From NCBI RefSeq assembly GCF_000739085.1, contig NZ_CP009110.1, positions 62,001 through 126,000 on the forward strand: a stretch of 64,000 bases of DNA, read 5' to 3'. Origin of the DNA: Amycolatopsis methanolica 239. GTDB lineage: Bacteria > Actinomycetota > Actinomycetes > Mycobacteriales > Pseudonocardiaceae. The notes beneath the pieces are model-generated. The model saw only the letters and a program-made list of their open reading frames with translations. It did no database searches and was not told where the DNA came from. Of this stretch, positions 51,479 to 60,809 are shown one piece after another. Every line of letters begins with the position of its first letter. Position 1 is the stretch's first letter. A program made the translations under genes and the position numbers.

Positions 51479-51555
51479 CCGCGCCTCCTTCCCGTGCCCG
51501 ATGCTCTGCCTGGTAGGCGCGCGGAGGTGGGAGGAGGTTGCGTGACACGCCGAAC

Positions 51556-53361
51556 TCACCCGTTGGGGGTGACCGGCTCACCTGCGAGGATGCGCGTCAG
51601 CGACCAGACGCGGTGCGGGTCGAGGTCCACCGGGCGGGGCGCCGGATCGGGCCGCAACCGGCTCAGCAGGACCTGCTGGACCAGCGCGGTCGGCACGCCG
51701 CGGGTGGCCAGCCGCCGCCAGAACACGTGGTCCTCCAGGCCGTCGACCAGCGGGTCCTCGGTCCAGCCGCCGAACGACTCGACCAGTTCGCGGCACACCA
51801 GGTACCCGCTGCCCAGGTAGGGCAGCTCCGCCAGCCGCCGCTCCTCCGGGGGCAGCGCGGCGACCAGTCCTTCGACCGGGTCGGCCACCGGGCAGTGCAC
51901 CACGTCGACGTCAGCGGACGCCTCGACCAGCCGTTCCAGAAGTCGGCGCGAGGCCCGCAGCCCGCCGTCGAGCACCAGTAGCCACGGCGCGGCCGAGCGC
52001 TCCAGCAGCCGGTTGCGCGTGTACCCGCGGCCCAGCGGCAGCTCGTGCCGCAGCACGTCGGCGGGCCGGGGGCGGGGCCGCGGCGCGACACCGTCTTCGC
52101 CGACGAGGATCCGCCGCGGCAGCACTGTGCCGGCGAGCAGGTCGCGCACCAGCGGGTCCGGATCCGGCTCGCCGGGGCGGCGGACCAGCAGCACGTCCAC
52201 CTCCGCCCGGTCGGCGTCCGGGAACACGGTCGGCGCCGCCGAGGGCAGCCACTCCACGCCGGACGTGCGGCGCGCGTCCACCGTCTGCTGGCCCATGCGG
52301 GTGGCCAGCGGCGGGTTCTCGGCCGGCGCGCCGAGCGACCGGGTGCCGGCGAACCGCACGTCCCAGGAGGGGGTGTCGATCGCCAGCGGCCGCGGCGCGT
52401 CGACCGCGGCGGTCTCGGCGAGCGGCGGGCTCGCGGGCATCCCGGGCGAGGCGGTCAGCACCTGTTCGGCCAGCTCGACCAGGGTCTTCGCGGACGCCAG
52501 CGGCTCCAGCGCGGTGCGCACGAACTCGTACCCCGCCATCCGCAGGTCGCGCTCCCGCTGCGGATCCGCGGCCAGCGCGGTGGCCGCCGCACCCAGCGAC
52601 TCCGGCCGCGTCACGACCAGGTGCGTGCCGGACACCAGCGGCGCCAGGTCCGTGGACGGCTCGGTCAGCACCACGCAGCCGTTGCACAGCGCCTCCAGCA
52701 CCCGCACCCACTCCAACGCCCGGGACCGCTCGCGGTGCAGGTTGAGCAGGAACCGCGAGTTCGCCAGGTGCCGGAACTTCGCCTCGCCGGGCAGGAAGTC
52801 GACCCGCTGCGGGCCCATCGGCTCGTGCGGCGGGGTGAGCAGCCGGACCCGCAGGTCGGCGAGGTCGTCGGCGTAGGACGCGAGCAGCTTCGACCGGCGC
52901 CGCTCCGCGGTGCCGAGGTAGGTCACGTCGATCTCGCGGGCGCTGTACGGGTCGCCGCCCCACGCGTCCCACAGCGGCGAGTACCCCAGCTGGAAGTGCT
53001 CGACGGGGATGCCGCGGCGGCGCAGTTCGGCGGTCGAGTCGTGGTTGATGTCCACCGCGCCGGCCAGCCCCGGCAGCAGGGCCGCGCTGCGCTCGAAGGT
53101 CGCCGTGCCCGGGTGTTCGACGCAGAAGGCGATGGTGCGGCGGCGCTGCTCCTCGGTCGGCTGATCGGCCTCCGGGGTCACCACGAAGTACTCGTGCGGC
53201 ACCACGACGTAGACCGTGTCGGCGTCCGCGTCCGGGTAGCGGCCGGTCGCCGTGGTCGCGCGGAACCCGGCCCGCCGCACCGAATCGGCGACCACCTCCA
53301 TCAGCTCCGCCATGAACCCGGAGCCGCCGGTCGCGGACACGAAGCAGAGCTGCGCGGTCAT
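51556..53361 (-). CDS. two-domain glycosyltransferase (GT-B/CgeB-like plus GT-A-like)
   Basis: The 601-aa protein has an N-terminal half like CgeB/GT4 enzymes: VYVVVPHEYFVV, VDINHDSTAELRRRGIPVEH, IDVTYLGTAERRRSKLL, RFLLNLHRERSRALEWVRVLEAL with a CNGCVVLTE loop. After a Pro/Ala-rich linker near 315-375, a GT-A-like half follows (VDVLLVRRPGE, GRGYTRNRLLERSAAPWLLVLDG, YLGSGYLVCRELVESFGGW, EDHVFWRRL). The DxD of GT-A appears as LDGG, so activity of this half is uncertain. ATG 53361 overlaps the coiled-coil gene stop. It is last in the glycan operon. Confidence 0.82.
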   Translation of the reverse strand: MTAQLCFVSATGGSGFMAELMEVVADSVRRAGFRATTATGRYPDADADTVYVVVPHEYFVVTPEADQPTEEQRRRTIAFCVEHPGTATFERSAALLPGLAGAVDINHDSTAELRRRGIPVEHFQLGYSPLWDAWGGDPYSAREIDVTYLGTAERRRSKLLASYADDLADLRVRLLTPPHEPMGPQRVDFLPGEAKFRHLANSRFLLNLHRERSRALEWVRVLEALCNGCVVLTEPSTDLAPLVSGTHLVVTRPESLGAAATALAADPQRERDLRMAGYEFVRTALEPLASAKTLVELAEQVLTASPGMPASPPLAETAAVDAPRPLAIDTPSWDVRFAGTRSLGAPAENPPLATRMGQQTVDARRTSGVEWLPSAAPTVFPDADRAEVDVLLVRRPGEPDPDPLVRDLLAGTVLPRRILVGEDGVAPRPRPRPADVLRHELPLGRGYTRNRLLERSAAPWLLVLDGGLRASRRLLERLVEASADVDVVHCPVADPVEGLVAALPPEERRLAELPYLGSGYLVCRELVESFGGWTEDPLVDGLEDHVFWRRLATRGVPTALVQQVLLSRLRPDPAPRPVDLDPHRVWSLTRILAGEPVTPNG

Positions 53362-53858
53362 GAAGTCCGCCGCCGCACGGCCCGCAGCGGCGCGGTGACC
53401 CGCCAGCTCACCGTCGCCCGCGTCGCGTCCAGTTCCCGGGCCAGCTCGGCGGCCCGCTGCTCGGCGGCGAGCGTGCCGCTCTCGGTGAGCGGCGCCTCGG
53501 CCTGCGCCGCGCCGGACAGCTGCAGCTCGGCGTCCAGCAGCCGGAGCCGCAGCCGGTCGCGCTCGCCGCGGGTCTCGGCCAGCTCGGCGCGCAGCGAATC
53601 GCGTTCGGCGCGGGCCACCAGCACGTCCCGCGCCAGCGCGTCGGCCTGCTCGGCGCGTTCGGCGACGCCGGCCAGTTTCTCGACCTGCTTCACCAGCTGG
53701 TCGCGGTGCTTGGTCAGCTCGTGGATCTGCAGTTCGGACTCGCGCAGCTCGGTGCGCAGCCGCTCGCGCTCCTCGGTGAACGCGACCCGCTCGGCCCGCA
53801 ACCGGGTCAGCTCGGCGCGCACCGCACCGGGAAGTTCATCGGGCAGCTCGTCGGTCAT
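53358..53858 (-). CDS. coiled-coil protein linked to glycosyltransferases
   Basis: The 166-aa protein is almost all heptad-repeat helix (TRLRAERVAFTEERERLRTE, HRDQLVKQVEKLAGV, AERDSLRAELAETRGERD). It ends with ATVSWRVTAPLRAVRRR, a SWR(V/L)TAPLR tail that recurs at the C-termini of glycan-biosynthesis proteins with coiled coils. It may act as a scaffold or chain-length ruler for the adjacent glycosyltransferases. It overlaps both neighbours by four bases (ATGA). Confidence 0.75.
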   Translation of the reverse strand: MTDELPDELPGAVRAELTRLRAERVAFTEERERLRTELRESELQIHELTKHRDQLVKQVEKLAGVAERAEQADALARDVLVARAERDSLRAELAETRGERDRLRLRLLDAELQLSGAAQAEAPLTESGTLAAEQRAAELARELDATRATVSWRVTAPLRAVRRRTS

Positions 53859-55738
53859 CCCCGCTCCTTCACCAGCTCGGTGAGCACGTCGGCGTACTCG
53901 GCGGCGTAGCCCGCCGGGTCCAGCCAGCCGTGCAGCTTCTCGTAGGCGTTCGCGGCGATCGCGCGCCGCCGGGCCGCCGGGGTGTCCAGGGCACGAAGTA
54001 GCGCGACGGTGAGCGCGTCCGCGTCGTTGGGCTCGAACAGCCAGCCGCTGCGCCCGTCGGCGATCATCTCCCGCGCGCCGAACACGTCGCTGGCGACCAC
54101 CGGCAGACCGCAGCACACGGCCTCCAGGATCGAGCGCGGCAGCGACTCCACGTCGGAGCTGTTCACGAACAGGTCCGCCGCCTCGAACCACGGCGCCGGG
54201 TCGCGCTGGATCGGCACCAGGTCGACCCAGTCCCGCAGGCCGGTCCGCTCGGTGAACTCGGCGAGCGCCAGCCCGTACGGCGACGGGTGGTGGCCGACGA
54301 TGCTCAACCGGATCCCGGGGTGCGCCCGCCGGACCCGGTCCATGGCGCTGATCAGCAGGCCCTGTCCCTTGCGCGGTTCCAGCACGCCGACGTTGAGCAG
54401 CAGCGTGGTGTCCTCGGGGATGCCGAGTTTCCGCCGCGCCGCGCGACGGTCGCGTTCGGACACCTGACCGCCGTAGGTGACCATCGGCGTGCCGTAGCGG
54501 ATCGTGCGGCAGCGCGCCGGGGTCGAGAACGGCAGGAACATCTCGCGCGTGGCGTCGGCGACGAACAGCAGCCGGTCCGCCTCGCGCAGCGTGCTCACCC
54601 AGCGCTCGCGCACCGGCGGCAGCAGGCCCGCCGGCCCCCAGTTCTGGTACGAGAAATCGTTCAGGTCGAAGCTCTCGTGCAGCACCCACGCGGTCGGCAG
54701 CCCCGCCCGGATCGCCGCGTCCGCGCCGGGGAACGCGCCGAGCGTGTTGACCAGCGCGACCGAGGCGTCGGTGCCGCGCGCGAACTGGGCGAGCTCGGCG
54801 ATGTGCCCTTCGTAGGAGGCGACGTCGTGCACGCGGTACGGCGAGGTGAGGTGCACGTCGATGCCGTGCGCTTCGCAGTCCGCGCGCAGTTCGCCGTCGA
54901 GCTGGGTGACGACCGTGATGCGCCAGCCGTGCCGCGTCGCGAGCCGGTCCAGCAGCTCCTGCAACCACAACTGCCCGCCGCCGACCGCGAGGCTGTGCGT
55001 GAACACCAGAACGTGCCGCGGATCCGCGCCGCTACGCGGCCGCGCCAGCGCCTTCCGCGTGCGGTCGGCGAGCTGCGCGGCCAGCGCGACGTCGGTGTCC
55101 TCGGCCGCCGGGTTGGACAGCACCACCTCGCGCGCGTCGGAGGTCCACTCGCCGGACAGCTCGCCGCGGACGCGGATCCGCACCGACAACGCGCGGTCCT
55201 CGCCCGCCGGCAGGTCGATGGGCACCCGCGCCTCGAACCCGCTGACGCCGGCGTCCGGGAAGTCCGGCAGGTGGTCGGCCACGTCCGGCCGCGGCAGGCG
55301 GGTGCGGGCGCGGACCGGCTCACCGCCGTCGACCAGGACCTCGACCAGCGACGGCGCACGCGAGTCGAGCAGCACCCAGCCACGCACGAACACGACGTCG
55401 CCCTGCGGGTTGTCGCCGTGCTTCGGGGTGTCGATCTCGTACAGCCGCAGCGGTTCCTCGTCGCCGAAGCGGCCGACCTCCACCACGGCGCCGGTCAGCG
55501 CGTCGCCGTTCGCGGCGCGGACCACGACCTCGTGCCTGCCGGTCGGCACCGGGTCCGGCGTGCGGATCAGCAGACCGGTCGTGCCCGGCGGTTCGGTCCC
55601 GGTGTCGTGGCGCCGCACCTCCGCCTCGGACCCTCCGATGTGGACGGTCACGGTCTCGCCCGCGGTGACCCAGCCGCGCAGCTCGAACAGGTGCCCCACC
55701 GGCCGTCCCGGCCGCACCAACCCGGCCGCTGTGTTCAT
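53855..55738 (-). CDS. GT4-family glycosyltransferase with N-terminal beta-sandwich region
   Basis: The 627-aa protein has an N-terminal roughly 215-residue beta-rich part with two repeated modules (VGHLFELRGWV and VVFVRGWVLLDS; TGRHEVVVRA and RALSVRIRV). The GT4 GT-B enzyme follows: VLVFTHSLAVGGGQLWLQELL, TAWVLHESFDL, LLNVGVLEPRKGQGLLI, and SSDVESLPRSILEAVCCGLPVVASD with the retaining EX7E motif near 550. It transfers a sugar from a nucleotide donor in the cytoplasm. The start ATG 55738 overlaps the methyltransferase stop by four bases. Confidence 0.87.
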   Translation of the reverse strand: MNTAAGLVRPGRPVGHLFELRGWVTAGETVTVHIGGSEAEVRRHDTGTEPPGTTGLLIRTPDPVPTGRHEVVVRAANGDALTGAVVEVGRFGDEEPLRLYEIDTPKHGDNPQGDVVFVRGWVLLDSRAPSLVEVLVDGGEPVRARTRLPRPDVADHLPDFPDAGVSGFEARVPIDLPAGEDRALSVRIRVRGELSGEWTSDAREVVLSNPAAEDTDVALAAQLADRTRKALARPRSGADPRHVLVFTHSLAVGGGQLWLQELLDRLATRHGWRITVVTQLDGELRADCEAHGIDVHLTSPYRVHDVASYEGHIAELAQFARGTDASVALVNTLGAFPGADAAIRAGLPTAWVLHESFDLNDFSYQNWGPAGLLPPVRERWVSTLREADRLLFVADATREMFLPFSTPARCRTIRYGTPMVTYGGQVSERDRRAARRKLGIPEDTTLLLNVGVLEPRKGQGLLISAMDRVRRAHPGIRLSIVGHHPSPYGLALAEFTERTGLRDWVDLVPIQRDPAPWFEAADLFVNSSDVESLPRSILEAVCCGLPVVASDVFGAREMIADGRSGWLFEPNDADALTVALLRALDTPAARRRAIAANAYEKLHGWLDPAGYAAEYADVLTELVKERG

Positions 55739-57798
55739 CGTCCCGCCTTCAACGTCTCTTCGGCGTCCTTGACCAGGATCAGCACGTCCTGGTGGCCGTC
55801 CCAGCCCGCCTCGACGTACCCGGCGAGGCGCAGCCGCGGGGTGAGGACGTGCCCGGTCACCCACTCCGGGGTGCTCAGCGAGATGCCGTACCCGGGCTGG
55901 CCGGGGTAGTCGGCGTAGCCGAACCCGTGGTCACGGTAGTCCGCCAGCACCCGGGCGTGGTCCGCGGCCGTCAGGCCGTACTCGCCGCCGTTGGCCATCC
56001 GCCACGCGACGCGGCGGCCGTGCGTGGTGACCACCGCGACCCCGCCCGGCGCGAGCGCGCGCTCGAAGTAGCCGAGCAGCGCGTCCCACGCCGCGATGTC
56101 CAAGTGGGTCAGCACCGAGCCGGACCAGATCAGGTCGATGTCGCTGACCTGCGGGATCTCCTCGATGCGCACCGACGCGGGCAGCCCGGTCGCGCCGAAG
56201 AACCGCACGCAGTGCTCGACGCCGTCCAGTTCGATGTCGGAGGCGACGAGTTCGGCGTCCGGGAAGGCGGCCCGGAACGTGCGCAGCACCCGGCCATAGC
56301 CGCAGCCGAAGTCGAGCACCCGCCGCGGCGCGGGCCGACCGGCGGCCTGCAGCCCGTGCAGGCACGCCCGCAGCGCCTGCCCGGCCACCGCGAAGTAGTG
56401 CTCGGTGTTGCCGCGGAACATCGAGTCGCCGGACGCGATGATCCGGTCCATCCGGGTCAGGGTGCGGGCGACCTGCGCGTCCAGTTCGGTGGTGGCCGGG
56501 GTGTGCCGCGTGATCTCCTCGGCGAGACGGCGGCGCCAGGCCAGGCGCATCGCATCCCGCTCGTGGTCCAGACCGGGGCCGGAAGTGACGCCGCAGCGCC
56601 GGATCGCCTGGAACTCCGCCTCCCGCTCGGCGGCCGCGTCGACGAACGCCGTCGGCCGGTCGAGCAGGACACCGAGCCAGGCGGCCAGGTCCCGCACCGT
56701 CGTGCCGGGCGCGGCGCCGGCCCAGCCGGCACGGGCGAGTTCGTCGGCGAGCAGCAGCAGGCCCCGGTCGATCACCTCGTCGGCGGTCGTCCCGGCGCGC
56801 TCCCACTCCAGGTCGATCGCCTGTGGCGGGTCGACGGCCAGCACGTTCGACGGGATCAGGTCCCACGACGGGTTGGTACGCACCAGATCCGCCCACGCGG
56901 TCAGCAGCTCCGCGGCCCGCCACGGCTGCTCGTTCAGCACCTCGGGCAGCGTCGGGGCGTCGACCACGACGTCCGTCCACTCGCGCACCGCGACCGGCCC
57001 CGGTTGCTGCGGCAGCAGGGGAGTGCGGCGGATTTCGTCGCCGACCACGTCCGCCCGGGTGCACCAGCGGGCCGCGCGGTCGGTGTTGAAGTAGGTGGCG
57101 AGTACGTCGTCCGGCCAGAGCCGGGCGGCGGGTTCGCCTGCCGACGCGAGGAACAGCAGGCCGTCCACGGTGTCCAGGCCGAGACCGCCCTCGACCATCT
57201 CCGCCCAGCGCTCGTCACGTCCGGACAGCTCCACCGCGAGCCGCGGGTGCCGGTCGAGCAGTTCGGCGGTGATGACGGCGCGGGTGATCCGGTGACCGGG
57301 GAGGCAGCCGAGGACCTTGTGGACGGTCAGCCCGGCCTCGGCCAGCCGACGCTCCCAGTGGCGGCGCGACTGCCCGCCCGGCCGGCCCACACCGAGCCGG
57401 TTCGGCACGGCGAGGCACAGCACCCCGCCGGGCTTCAGCCGGTCCGCGTGCTCGACGTCGGACGCGACGACCAGGTCGTACCGCTCGCCGGGAACCTCGT
57501 CCAGGACGCGCACCCCGGGCAGATCGGCGGTGCGGGCCCGGACGGCTTCCGCGTGGTCCGCCTCGACGGCGTCGACCCGCGCCACCTGCTCGCCGAGGTA
57601 CCGCGTCACCGCGCCGTGCCCCGCGCCCACTTCGAGCACGTGCGCGTCCGGCGGCAACCGGAGCGCCCGCAACGCGTTGGCCCGGCCGTGGTCGAGCTGG
57701 TCCCGCTCGCCCGGCGACAGCGCCGCGAAGTGCAGCTCGTCGGACAGCGCGGAGTGGTCGGCGGCGTTGCGGATGATCTCGGCGACCAGGTCGCTCAC
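55735..57798 (-). CDS. two-domain SAM methyltransferase of the glycan operon
   Basis: The 687-aa protein has two methyltransferase-like domains. The first, with VLEVGAGHGAVTRYLGEQV near 53-71, looks reduced after motif II. The middle (about 290-440) has ideal helices without a named fold (AIDLEWERAG, REAEFQAIRRCGVTS). The second domain has VLDFGCGYGRVLRTFRAAFP near 505-524, DIDLIWSGSVLTHLD and ALAPGGVAVVTTHGRR, typical of active enzymes. It could methylate a glycan end to cap chain growth. GTG 57798 is two bases after the upstream stop. Confidence 0.85.
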   Translation of the reverse strand: MSDLVAEIIRNAADHSALSDELHFAALSPGERDQLDHGRANALRALRLPPDAHVLEVGAGHGAVTRYLGEQVARVDAVEADHAEAVRARTADLPGVRVLDEVPGERYDLVVASDVEHADRLKPGGVLCLAVPNRLGVGRPGGQSRRHWERRLAEAGLTVHKVLGCLPGHRITRAVITAELLDRHPRLAVELSGRDERWAEMVEGGLGLDTVDGLLFLASAGEPAARLWPDDVLATYFNTDRAARWCTRADVVGDEIRRTPLLPQQPGPVAVREWTDVVVDAPTLPEVLNEQPWRAAELLTAWADLVRTNPSWDLIPSNVLAVDPPQAIDLEWERAGTTADEVIDRGLLLLADELARAGWAGAAPGTTVRDLAAWLGVLLDRPTAFVDAAAEREAEFQAIRRCGVTSGPGLDHERDAMRLAWRRRLAEEITRHTPATTELDAQVARTLTRMDRIIASGDSMFRGNTEHYFAVAGQALRACLHGLQAAGRPAPRRVLDFGCGYGRVLRTFRAAFPDAELVASDIELDGVEHCVRFFGATGLPASVRIEEIPQVSDIDLIWSGSVLTHLDIAAWDALLGYFERALAPGGVAVVTTHGRRVAWRMANGGEYGLTAADHARVLADYRDHGFGYADYPGQPGYGISLSTPEWVTGHVLTPRLRLAGYVEAGWDGHQDVLILVKDAEETLKAGR

Positions 57799-57800
57799 GA

Positions 57801-59018
57801 TCAGCCCACCGGATAGGGCAGCAACATCGAGCGGACGGTCCGCTGGTAGGCGCCCGACAGCGCGGCCTCGTCGGCCAGGTCGCCCTGCGTCACGTTGACG
57901 CGGATCAGGTTCTCGCCCGACACCCAGGTGGCGCGGTAGACGATCGGTGAGGCGACGAGCTTGTGGAACACCACCTGCGGCGGGATGTTCGGCAGCTGGT
58001 CGCTGATCAGCACCAGGCCGTTGCGCACGTAGTACTGGCGCAGCTGGCCGGCGAGCGCGGTCGCGGTGGCGGAGCTGTCCAGCGGGATGACCGTCACCGA
58101 GATCTTCTCGTTGCCGGGGCCGGTGGCGTCCGGCTGGCGCTGCGAACCGCGCCAGGCGACCTCCTGCACCGAGCGGCTGCTCAGCAGCGTGGCCTCGCCC
58201 TCGTCCATGATCCCCAGGTCGACCAGCCTGCTGACCGGCAACAGACCGCTCTGGCCGTCCGCGGTGCCCTCGGTCGGCGGGATCTTGTCCAGCAGCGCCT
58301 GGTTGGGCGAGTTGCTGGCGGCGCTCGAGGTGGGCGGCGGCTGCGTGGTCGTGGTGGCGGCCTGGTTGTCGTCACCGCCGGACGTGGTGAGGAAGATCGT
58401 CAGGCCCGCGGCGACCAGCACCACGACGACCGCGACGGAGATCCAGACGGCCTTGCCCTTGCCCTTGGCGGGCTTGTCGTCGAAGGCCTCCGGACCCTGC
58501 GCGACCGGGCTGATCGGCGGGAAGTCGGAGCCGCCCCACGGCGGGCTCGCGTCGGACTCCGGCGCGTTCCACGGCTGCTGCACCGGCTGCGGACCGGACT
58601 GGGGGAACCCGGCGGGCGGGGAGGCCGGGAAGCCCGCGGGAGGTGACTGCGGTGCGGGCGGGTTGGCCACGTACTGGGTGCGCTCCGGGTCCACCGGCGG
58701 CCTGGCCTGCCAGTTCGGCGAGACGGCCTGCGTCGGCTCCGCGGAGAAGTTCTGCGGCTGTGGCTGCTGCTGGGGCGGCTGCGGCGTGCCCTGCGGCGGG
58801 CTGATCGGCGCGATCACCTGCGTCGAGTCCGCGGAGTTGTCCTGCTGCTGGGGCGCCGGCTGTTGCTGGGGCGCGGGCTGCTGCGGCTGGGACGCGCTGT
58901 CGCTGTAGGACACCGCGGACGAGAGCACCTGGTCCCGGCGGACGCGGTAGTCGTCCGCGGAGAGACGTCCCGAGGCAAGCTCTTCGTCCAGCTTGCGCAA
59001 CTCCTCCTGCCAGGACAC
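57801..59018 (-). CDS. membrane-anchored Q/P-rich protein, first gene of the glycan operon
   Basis: The 405-aa protein starts MSWQEELRKLDEELASGRLS then ADDYRVRRDQVLS, a SHOCT-like short helical pair. A long Q/P/A-rich linker (about 38-170) follows, then one transmembrane helix (VWISVAVVVVLVAAGLTIFL near 190-210) and an extracytoplasmic domain to the end. GTG 59018 has AGGGGGC upstream. It shares N-terminus, layout and C-terminal fold hints with the protein at 60806-62605, so they are paralogues. Coupling to the methyltransferase (two-base gap) suggests a link to surface glycan assembly. Confidence 0.8.
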   Translation of the reverse strand: MSWQEELRKLDEELASGRLSADDYRVRRDQVLSSAVSYSDSASQPQQPAPQQQPAPQQQDNSADSTQVIAPISPPQGTPQPPQQQPQPQNFSAEPTQAVSPNWQARPPVDPERTQYVANPPAPQSPPAGFPASPPAGFPQSGPQPVQQPWNAPESDASPPWGGSDFPPISPVAQGPEAFDDKPAKGKGKAVWISVAVVVVLVAAGLTIFLTTSGGDDNQAATTTTQPPPTSSAASNSPNQALLDKIPPTEGTADGQSGLLPVSRLVDLGIMDEGEATLLSSRSVQEVAWRGSQRQPDATGPGNEKISVTVIPLDSSATATALAGQLRQYYVRNGLVLISDQLPNIPPQVVFHKLVASPIVYRATWVSGENLIRVNVTQGDLADEAALSGAYQRTVRSMLLPYPVG

Positions 59019-59174
59019 CCGGTAGCCCCCTAATCTGCTCTGGACGAGGCGGAACGCGTCCGCCGGATAGCGCTACGGTGACGACGCACATTGTGCACGC
59101 CTACCCTGCTCATCGCCGGTGAGGGTCATTTCGTGACCTTGTTCTGGTTAGGGTGTGAGGGAGGAGGGGGCGAG

Positions 59175-60809
59175 ATGGCGGCACGCTGGCCCGCCGTGGC
59201 CGCGGTCGCCGGGGGAACCGCACTCATCGGCCTGCACGGCTGGTCCTACGGCAACTGGATCAACGACGACGCGGCGATCACCTTCGCGTACGCGCGCGAC
59301 CTGGTCGACGGCGCGGGGCCGGTGCTCCAGCCGGGTGCGGAACCCGTCGAGGGGTTCTCGAACCCGGCCTGGCTCGTCCTGCTGGTGCTGGGGAAGGTGC
59401 TGCGCCTGTTCGATACCGGCGCGATCTTCGGTGTGCCCGACTATGTCCTGTTCCCGAAGATGCTCGGATTGCTGTGCTGCGCCGGTGTTCTCGCCGCGTG
59501 CCACTTCGCGGTGAGTCGCGTCACGCGGTGGGCATGGCTGGTGACGTTGTTCGCGGGCGGGTTGCTGGCCGCGATCCCGTCGTACGTGATCTGGTCGCTG
59601 TCCGGTTTGGAGAACCCGCTGTACGCGCTGGCGGTGGCGTGGCTGGCGGCGCTGTTGTTCCGCGCGGTGGTGGACGGGCGGGTGGCGGCCGTGCGGGTCG
59701 GGCTGGCCGCCGGTCTGCTGGCTGTGCTGGCGGCGCTGACCAGGCCGGACGGTGCGATCTTCGTGCTGGCCTACCCGGTGGTGGCGCTGGTGTTCGCGCG
59801 GCGGTGGCGGGCGCTGCTTCCGGCGGGGGTGTCGGTGCTGGCGTTCGCGGTGCCGTACGGCGCGTACCTGTTGTGGCGGCACGCGGAGTTCGGCCGGTGG
59901 GTGCCGAACACGGCGGTGGCGAAGAACCAGCAGCCGCCGTCGTGGTCGAACGCCGGGCGGGTGGTGGAGCCGGTGGAGTACCTCGGCTGGCCGGTGGTGC
60001 TGGCCGGGCTGGTGACCGTGGGGTTGGCGTTCTGGCTGGTCCCGGCGTTGCGGCGGCCGTTGGTGGCGTGGCTGGTGCCGCTGGTGCTCGCGTTGGCGGC
60101 GTACTGCGTGCTCAACCCGGAGCCGGGCGGCGAGTTCCGGTTCGCGACTCCGTTGTGGACGATGGCGGCGCTGGTCGCGGCGCTGGCGGCGGTCGAGGTG
60201 ATGCGGGCGTTGTCGGTGCGGTGGCGGGCGGCGCTGGCGGTCGTGCTGGTGGCCGCGGCGGTGCCGAGCGCGCCCGCGCTGGCCGACTCGGGCCGCGGGT
60301 TCGCGAGTGGTCCGGTGGTGCCGTTGTGCCAGATCGCGGAGCGGTACGGGCGGTTGTTCAACGGGTACGCGGACACGATCGGCCTGCGGGAGGGGTCGGC
60401 GCTGTTGCCGGACGTCGGCGGGACGGCGCTGACCAGCCGGTTGCGGGTGGTGGACTCGGTCGGGCTGGCGGACGCGCGCATCGCGGACCTGGTGTCCACG
60501 GGGGACTTCCCGGGGTTGCGGGACTACGTGTTCGACGAGGTCAAGCCGACGTTCATCCACACGCACGTGCCGTGGACCGACCTGACGGGGCTGACGTCGG
60601 ACGGGCGGCTGGCGGTCGAGTACGCGGCCGTGGTGCTCGACCGGACGGGCAAGAACGGCGACTGGGTGCGGCTGGACGCGCTCGACGGCGACGACCTGGT
60701 GAACCTGCGGGCGTACGCGCGGGTGACCGTGCCGCGCGTGGAGGCCTCGCGCGCGGCGGCGGTGACCGGGCGGTGCGGTGACGTGCTGCGGCCCGGGCAG
60801 GTGCCCTAG
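59175..60809 (+). CDS. GT-C membrane glycosyltransferase (AftB-like arabinofuranosyltransferase family)
   Basis: The 544-aa protein has about nine to ten membrane helices. The first external loop carries WINDDAAITFAYARDLVDG near 28-46 with the acidic pair expected for GT-C catalysis, followed by LQPGAEPVEGFSNPAWLVLL, as in AftB-like and related mannosyltransferases. The C-terminal roughly 160 residues are extracytoplasmic. Such enzymes use polyprenyl-phosphate sugars. ATG 59175 has GGAGG upstream. It shares a CTAG stop with the convergent Q-rich protein gene. The sugar is not determined. Confidence 0.8.
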   Translation: MAARWPAVAAVAGGTALIGLHGWSYGNWINDDAAITFAYARDLVDGAGPVLQPGAEPVEGFSNPAWLVLLVLGKVLRLFDTGAIFGVPDYVLFPKMLGLLCCAGVLAACHFAVSRVTRWAWLVTLFAGGLLAAIPSYVIWSLSGLENPLYALAVAWLAALLFRAVVDGRVAAVRVGLAAGLLAVLAALTRPDGAIFVLAYPVVALVFARRWRALLPAGVSVLAFAVPYGAYLLWRHAEFGRWVPNTAVAKNQQPPSWSNAGRVVEPVEYLGWPVVLAGLVTVGLAFWLVPALRRPLVAWLVPLVLALAAYCVLNPEPGGEFRFATPLWTMAALVAALAAVEVMRALSVRWRAALAVVLVAAAVPSAPALADSGRGFASGPVVPLCQIAERYGRLFNGYADTIGLREGSALLPDVGGTALTSRLRVVDSVGLADARIADLVSTGDFPGLRDYVFDEVKPTFIHTHVPWTDLTGLTSDGRLAVEYAAVVLDRTGKNGDWVRLDALDGDDLVNLRAYARVTVPRVEASRAAAVTGRCGDVLRPGQVP

